Positions 21,859 to 25,755 of a stretch of DNA of 25,755 nucleotides are shown here, one piece after another. A program made the position numbers and the translations under genes. The notes beneath the pieces are model-generated. The model did not search any database, was not told the DNA's origin, and worked only from the letters and a program-made list of their open reading frames with translations. Numbering within the stretch: the first letter of the stretch is position 1; each line of letters starts with the position of its first letter. Source of the stretch: Oscillospiraceae bacterium (GTDB lineage Bacteria > Bacillota > Clostridia > Oscillospirales > Oscillospiraceae); contig JAEDIZ010000019.1 in assembly GCA_016296635.1 (NCBI GenBank), positions 1 through 25,755 on the forward strand, written 5' to 3'.

Positions 21859-22211
21859 TTACTGAATGTACAGATTCACCTTTTTGTCTTTGAAGCTATA
21901 TCCGAGAAGGCTTCTTTCAAGGAGTTCCAAAAAGTTTTTTGCAGCTGCTCCGGCAACCTCTTCAACCTGAATATCAGTGCCTTCGGCAGTGAACGCGGCG
22001 TTGAAGAAATCATCGGGATTGAACTCAGTATCGGACTGAATGGCACCGAATACGATATATGAACATACTCAAATGATTTGCAAGTTTGAGTTTTGCTGAT
22101 TCAGAGATCATCTCACAATCAATCGTTTTTCCGCCAAATGCAGACTTTACCAATTTTACGGTTCAATATAGCGAAGCAGACAACCTTTTTCTGATGTTCC
22201 TTTTCTTATAT
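21859..22211 (-). pseudogene. Frameshifted remnant of an unidentified gene
   Basis: Read on the minus strand, three pieces in different frames join into a coding-like C-terminus: a segment with KGTSEKGCLLRYIEP (about 22211-22165), then VKLVKSAFGGKTIDCEMISE and SAKLKLANHLSMF (about 22166-22065), then YIVFGAIQSDTEFNPDDFF through LLERSLLGYSFKDKKVNLYIQ, stopping with TAA at 21861-21859. The final piece has no start codon, since a stop lies just upstream at 22071-22069. At least two frameshifts are needed. I do not recognise the family. It occupies most of the 393-base gap between guaB and the peptidase gene; the 5' part of the original gene is gone. Confidence 0.55.
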
Positions 22212-22225
22212 TTTGCTAATCAGAA

Positions 22226-23731
22226 TTAGCCGTTCTTTTCATTGACAGTTTTGAGCACAACATCGTGAGCGCCGCCCTCAACGATACTGACGGAAGAAAC
22301 CAGCGTCAGCCGGGCTTTCTGCTGCAGCTCCGGAATTGAGAGCGCACCGCAGTTGCACATGGTAGCGCGCACCTTGGAAAGGGTCAGCCGCACACCGTCA
22401 GAAAGATTTCCGGCATAGGGAACATAGGAATCCACACCCTCTTCAAAGTGCAGTTTCTTGTCACCGCCGAGATCGTAGCGCTGCCAGTTTCTTGCGCGGT
22501 TGGAGCCTTCGCCCCAGTATTCCTTCATCAGCGTGCCGCCGACATTGACCTTGGCAGAGGGGCTTTCATCGAAGCGTGCAAAATATCTGCCCAGCATCAC
22601 GAAGTCTGCGCCCATGGCAAGGGCAAGCGAAATATGGTGATCGTGGACAATGCCGCCGTCGGAGCAGACGGGAACATAAATGCCGGTTTCTTCAAAGTAT
22701 TCATCTCTTGCCTTGCAGACATCAATGAGTGCAGTTGCCTGCCCTCTGCCGATGCCCTTGGTTTCGCGGGTGATGCAGATAGATCCGCCGCCGATGCCGA
22801 CCTTGACGAAATCCGCGCCGCACTCTGCAAGGAAACGGAAGCCCTCACGGTCGACCACATTGCCCGCTCCGACCTTGACGCTTTCGCCGTAGTTTTCGCG
22901 GATCCAAGCAATCGTGCGCTGCTGCCACTCGGAGAAGCCCTCAGAGGAATCGATGCAGAGGACATCGGCACCGACCTGAAGCAGCGCCGGAACACGCTCT
23001 GCATAGTCGCGGGTGTTGATGCCTGCGCCGACAACAAAGCGCTTCTGACTATCCAACATCTCCAGCGGATTGCGTTTATGCTGATCGTAGTCCTTACGGA
23101 ACACAAAAGAACTGAGCCTGCCGTCCTTTGTAATGATCGGAAGCGAATTCAGCTTGTGATCCCATATAATATCATTGGCTTCCTTCAGCGTGGTGCCTTC
23201 GGGCGCGGTGATAAGCTTCTCGAGCGGTGTCATAAAGGTCTCAACCTTTTCGCTGCCGTCCATCCGGCTGACACGGTAATCACGGCTGGTCACAATGCCG
23301 AGCAGTCTGCCGCTGGCAGAGCCGTCATCGGTCACAGCAACGGTGGAATGTCCGGTCTTTTCCTTCAGTGCAAGAATATCGCGCAGGGTCTGATCCGGAC
23401 GGATATTGGAGTTAGAAACAACAAAGCCCGCCTTGTGGCGCTTGACATTGGCAACCATTTTTGCTTCGTCCTCAATGGTCTGCGAGCCGTAAATAAAGCT
23501 GACGCCGCCTTCCTTTGCCAACGCGATGGCCAGTCTGTCACCGGACACAGCCTGCATGATGGCAGAAATCATAGGGATATGCATGGTGATTGCGGGTTTC
23601 TCGCCCTTCCTGAAGCGAACCAGCGGTGTATCAAGGGAAACATTTTCGGGAATGCAGCTGCTGGAAGAGTAGCCGGGAACGAGAAGGTACTCGTTGAATG
23701 TATGGGATGCTTCCGGGAAGAAATAAGCCAT
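22226..23731 (-). CDS. guaB: IMP dehydrogenase
   Basis: 501-residue IMP dehydrogenase, the NAD-dependent enzyme that turns IMP into XMP, the committed step to GMP. The barrel holds two CBS domains (about residues 95-220, with VSRMDGSEKVETFMTPLEKLITAP and the second VFRKDYDQ end). The catalytic loop is KVGIGGGSICITRETKGIGRGQATA with the nucleophilic cysteine; the GRGQ ending, in place of the commoner G-x-PQ, marks a subgroup that also includes protist enzymes. The ATG at 23731 follows GAGGT that overlaps the purL stop codon, ten bases away, so the two genes are translationally linked; an upstream in-frame start at 23770 would overlap purL by 29 bases and has no such site. No clear terminator follows it. 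Confidence 0.95.
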   Translation of the reverse strand: MAYFFPEASHTFNEYLLVPGYSSSSCIPENVSLDTPLVRFRKGEKPAITMHIPMISAIMQAVSGDRLAIALAKEGGVSFIYGSQTIEDEAKMVANVKRHKAGFVVSNSNIRPDQTLRDILALKEKTGHSTVAVTDDGSASGRLLGIVTSRDYRVSRMDGSEKVETFMTPLEKLITAPEGTTLKEANDIIWDHKLNSLPIITKDGRLSSFVFRKDYDQHKRNPLEMLDSQKRFVVGAGINTRDYAERVPALLQVGADVLCIDSSEGFSEWQQRTIAWIRENYGESVKVGAGNVVDREGFRFLAECGADFVKVGIGGGSICITRETKGIGRGQATALIDVCKARDEYFEETGIYVPVCSDGGIVHDHHISLALAMGADFVMLGRYFARFDESPSAKVNVGGTLMKEYWGEGSNRARNWQRYDLGGDKKLHFEEGVDSYVPYAGNLSDGVRLTLSKVRATMCNCGALSIPELQQKARLTLVSSVSIVEGGAHDVVLKTVNEKNG

Positions 23732-23741
23732 ATTCGTTACC

Positions 23742-25755
23742 TCACTTAAAGTACTTGACTGCAGATTCAAACAACTTCATATCATACTCGCCGGGGACAT
23801 TTTTGTAAAGACCATTCCGGCAGCGTTCAGAATGCCCCATCTTGCCGAGAATGCGGCCGTCGGGACTGGTGATACCCTCAACGGCGTAGATAGAGCCGTT
23901 GGGATTGAAGCGAATATCGGCACTGACATTGCCGGAAAGATCAACATACTGCGTAGCAATCTGTCCGTTTTGGGCAAGGGTTCTGACAAGCTCCTCGCCC
24001 GCGAGGAAGCGGCCCTCGCCATGGGAAATGGGAACGGTGAAAATTTCGCCGGGATTTGTCGCAGCCAGCCACGGAGAAAGGTTGGACGCAACGCGGGTGC
24101 GAACCAGTCGGGACTGGTGGCGGCCGATGATGTTGTAGGAAAGGGTCGGGCAGGCTTCGTCTGTGTCCATGATTCTGCCATAGGGCACAAGGCCGAGCTT
24201 GATGAGCGCCTGGAAGCCGTTGCAGATGCCGAGCATCAGACCGTCGCGTTTTTCAAGCAGCGCCGTGACCTGCTCCTTGACGGCCGGATTGCGGAAGAAA
24301 GCGGTGATGAATTTTGCCGAGCCGTCCGGCTCGTCACCGCCGGAGAAACCGCCGGGAATGAAGATCATCTGCGACTGTCCGACCTTTTTCGCAAACAGCT
24401 CTGCGCTGCGGGCAATATCCGCTGCGCTGCGGTTTCGGACAACAAAGATCTCCGCCTCTGCACCTGCATCACAGACGGCGCGGGCGGAATCATATTCGCA
24501 GTTCGTGCCGGGGAACACGGGGATCAGCACGGTGGGTTTTGCCGTTTTGATGGCAGGGGCAACACGGCTGACCGCTTCGTAAGTAACGGTATCCAGCGCG
24601 ACGTTCTTCTGCTCGATGTTGCAGGAATAGACGCTTTCCAGCTTGTCTTCATAGAGCTTCTGCAGGTGCTCCGCGCAAAGACTTTCCTGACCGTAGGAGA
24701 ACTTTCTGTCATCGGTGACAGTTCCAAGTTCTGTACCAGCGCACTCACCCTCTACCATCTCCAGAACAAAACCGCCGTAGCAGCAGGAAAACAGATTGGA
24801 AAGTGAAAGTGCTTCGGAAAACCGGAAGCCGAAACCGTTGCCGAAGGCCATCTTCATAACGGCTTCCGCAGCGCCGCCCATGCCGAGCGTGTATGCGCTG
24901 ACGGCCTTGCCGCTGTGAAGAAGCGCGGTCACAGTTTCAAAGACGGAAAGCAGGCTCTTTGTATCGGGGAGTCTGTCTTTCGTATAGGCAGGCCGCAGCA
25001 GACAGACCTTGTGGCCTGCAGATTTGAACTCATTGGAGACGATGTGCTGCAGCTTTTCCGTTGTCACGGCAAAAGAAACCAGCGTGGGCGGCACATTCAG
25101 CTGCTCAAAGCTGCCGGACATGGAGTCCTTGCCGCCGATGGCTGCGATTTTCAGTTCCTTCTGCGCCCGGAACGCGCCGAGCAGTGCTGCCATGGGCTGT
25201 CCCCAGCGCTTCGGATCTTTGCCGACGCGCAGGAAGTATTCCTGAAAGCTGAGATAGACATCGGTGAAAGCTGCACCGGTGGCAACCAGCTTTGCTGCGG
25301 ATTCCACAACGGCAAGATATGCGCCATGATACGGACTCTTCTCCGTAAGCAGCGGATTAAAGCCCCAGGACATCAGCGAGCAGTCATCGGTGTGCCCGTA
25401 TTCCAGACTGATTCTGTGTACCATCGCCTGAATCGGCGTCTGCTGATATTTCCCGCCGAAGGGCATGAGGACGGTGCCTGCGCCGATGGTTGAATCGAAG
25501 CGTTCGGAAAGGCCGCGGTGGGAGCAGGTGTTGAGATTGGAGGCGATGCGCTCCATATTTTCCGTGAAGCCGCCTTCCACGGCAGACGGATTATTGGAAG
25601 CTGCCGCTACCTCAATGGTGATATGTTTTTCCGCACCGTTGGAGTTGAGAAAGTCGCGGCTGACATCCACAATGGTACGGCCCTTCCATCTCATGGTCAG
25701 GTGGGCATCCTCCTTGACGGCTGCCACAATCGTAGCCTCCAGATTTTCCTGCGCC
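23742..25755 (-). CDS. purL: Phosphoribosylformylglycinamidine synthase, single chain, 5' part outside the window
   Basis: The last about 671 residues of a large FGAM synthase (the family in Clostridia and Streptococcus is roughly 1240 residues), which converts FGAR to FGAM with glutamine and ATP in purine synthesis. The visible part has the second AIRS-like half (GAGTVLMPFGGKYQQTPIQAM, AAIGGKDSMSGSFEQL, GMGGAAEAVMKMAFGNG) and a fused C-terminal class I glutaminase: VFPGTNCEYDSA, the nucleophile cysteine in LMLGICNGFQALIKLG, ISHGEGRF and the HSE of GKMGHSERC. The frame stays open through the right edge, so the start is missing; the GTG at 25727 is internal. It is followed directly by guaB in one operon, joining two steps of purine synthesis. 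Confidence 0.95.
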   Translation of the reverse strand, partial: AQENLEATIVAAVKEDAHLTMRWKGRTIVDVSRDFLNSNGAEKHITIEVAAASNNPSAVEGGFTENMERIASNLNTCSHRGLSERFDSTIGAGTVLMPFGGKYQQTPIQAMVHRISLEYGHTDDCSLMSWGFNPLLTEKSPYHGAYLAVVESAAKLVATGAAFTDVYLSFQEYFLRVGKDPKRWGQPMAALLGAFRAQKELKIAAIGGKDSMSGSFEQLNVPPTLVSFAVTTEKLQHIVSNEFKSAGHKVCLLRPAYTKDRLPDTKSLLSVFETVTALLHSGKAVSAYTLGMGGAAEAVMKMAFGNGFGFRFSEALSLSNLFSCCYGGFVLEMVEGECAGTELGTVTDDRKFSYGQESLCAEHLQKLYEDKLESVYSCNIEQKNVALDTVTYEAVSRVAPAIKTAKPTVLIPVFPGTNCEYDSARAVCDAGAEAEIFVVRNRSAADIARSAELFAKKVGQSQMIFIPGGFSGGDEPDGSAKFITAFFRNPAVKEQVTALLEKRDGLMLGICNGFQALIKLGLVPYGRIMDTDEACPTLSYNIIGRHQSRLVRTRVASNLSPWLAATNPGEIFTVPISHGEGRFLAGEELVRTLAQNGQIATQYVDLSGNVSADIRFNPNGSIYAVEGITSPDGRILGKMGHSERCRNGLYKNVPGEYDMKLFESAVKYFK

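Noticed and set aside
22730..22800. GRGQ in place of G-x-PQ in the IMP dehydrogenase active-site loop
   Set aside because: At first this looked like a defect, but the same ending occurs in a known IMP dehydrogenase subgroup, so it is not a lesion.
22448..23749. 433-codon plus-strand frame opposite guaB, and 23832-24806 opposite purL
   Set aside because: Shadows of guaB and purL; no ribosome site or motif.
1..25755. CRISPR arrays, insertion sequences, prophage or toxin-antitoxin genes
   Set aside because: No regularly spaced repeats, transposase, integrase, phage structural or defence motifs were seen in any frame.

Overview
The window is chromosomal DNA from an endospore-forming member of the Firmicutes, most likely a moderately GC-rich class Clostridia lineage such as Oscillospiraceae/Ruminococcaceae. 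The evidence is a sporulation sigma factor SigG followed by a YlmC/YmxH protein, strong GGAGG-type ribosome binding sites, single-chain clade-II style PurL, and clostridial versions of YloU/FakA, RecG and an LCP protein. The lineage is inferred from gene content; no 16S rRNA gene is present.

Layout. (1) 71-2106, minus: an LCP cell-wall ligase followed by a ProX-type tRNA editing deacylase, with its promoter back to back with that of (2) 2293-6760, plus: a DUF362 ferredoxin-like protein, then an acyl-CoA synthetase, a small membrane acyltransferase and a YjjG-like HAD phosphatase. (3) 6791-11467, minus: a DnaQ-like exonuclease, an RlmA-like rRNA methyltransferase, the rpsB-tsf operon, then ylmC and sigG. 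(4) 11468-12045: a 578-base non-coding divide holding a dense cluster of DnaA-box-like sequences; all genes from 6791 to the left edge of this gap point left and all genes from its right edge to 18964 point right. (5) 12046-18964, plus: rpsT, recG, a half-length P-loop ATPase, gpmI, yloU and fakA. (6) 19054-20478, minus: a membrane-anchored HtrA protease. (7) 20731-22211: tRNA-Ser(GGA), a folded element that repeats part of the tRNA 3' end, an AT-rich stretch, a C39-like cysteine peptidase and a frameshifted gene remnant; this is the only accessory-looking part. (8) 22226 to the right edge, minus: guaB and the 3' part of purL.

Most of the window is housekeeping: translation (rpsB, tsf, rpsT, tRNA-Ser, ProX, RlmA), purine synthesis (purL-guaB, one operon), glycolysis (gpmI), lipid handling (acyl-CoA synthetase, FakA), envelope (LCP, YloU, HtrA), repair (RecG, exonuclease) and sporulation (sigG, ylmC). 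Promoters with 17-base spacers can be read in front of most operons, and sigG has a sequence that fits a forespore SigF promoter. The signals most worth a second look are the DnaA-box cluster between sigG and rpsT and the tRNA-Ser-linked islet with its tRNA-sized folded element. I found no CRISPR array, no intact insertion sequence and no recognisable defence system.
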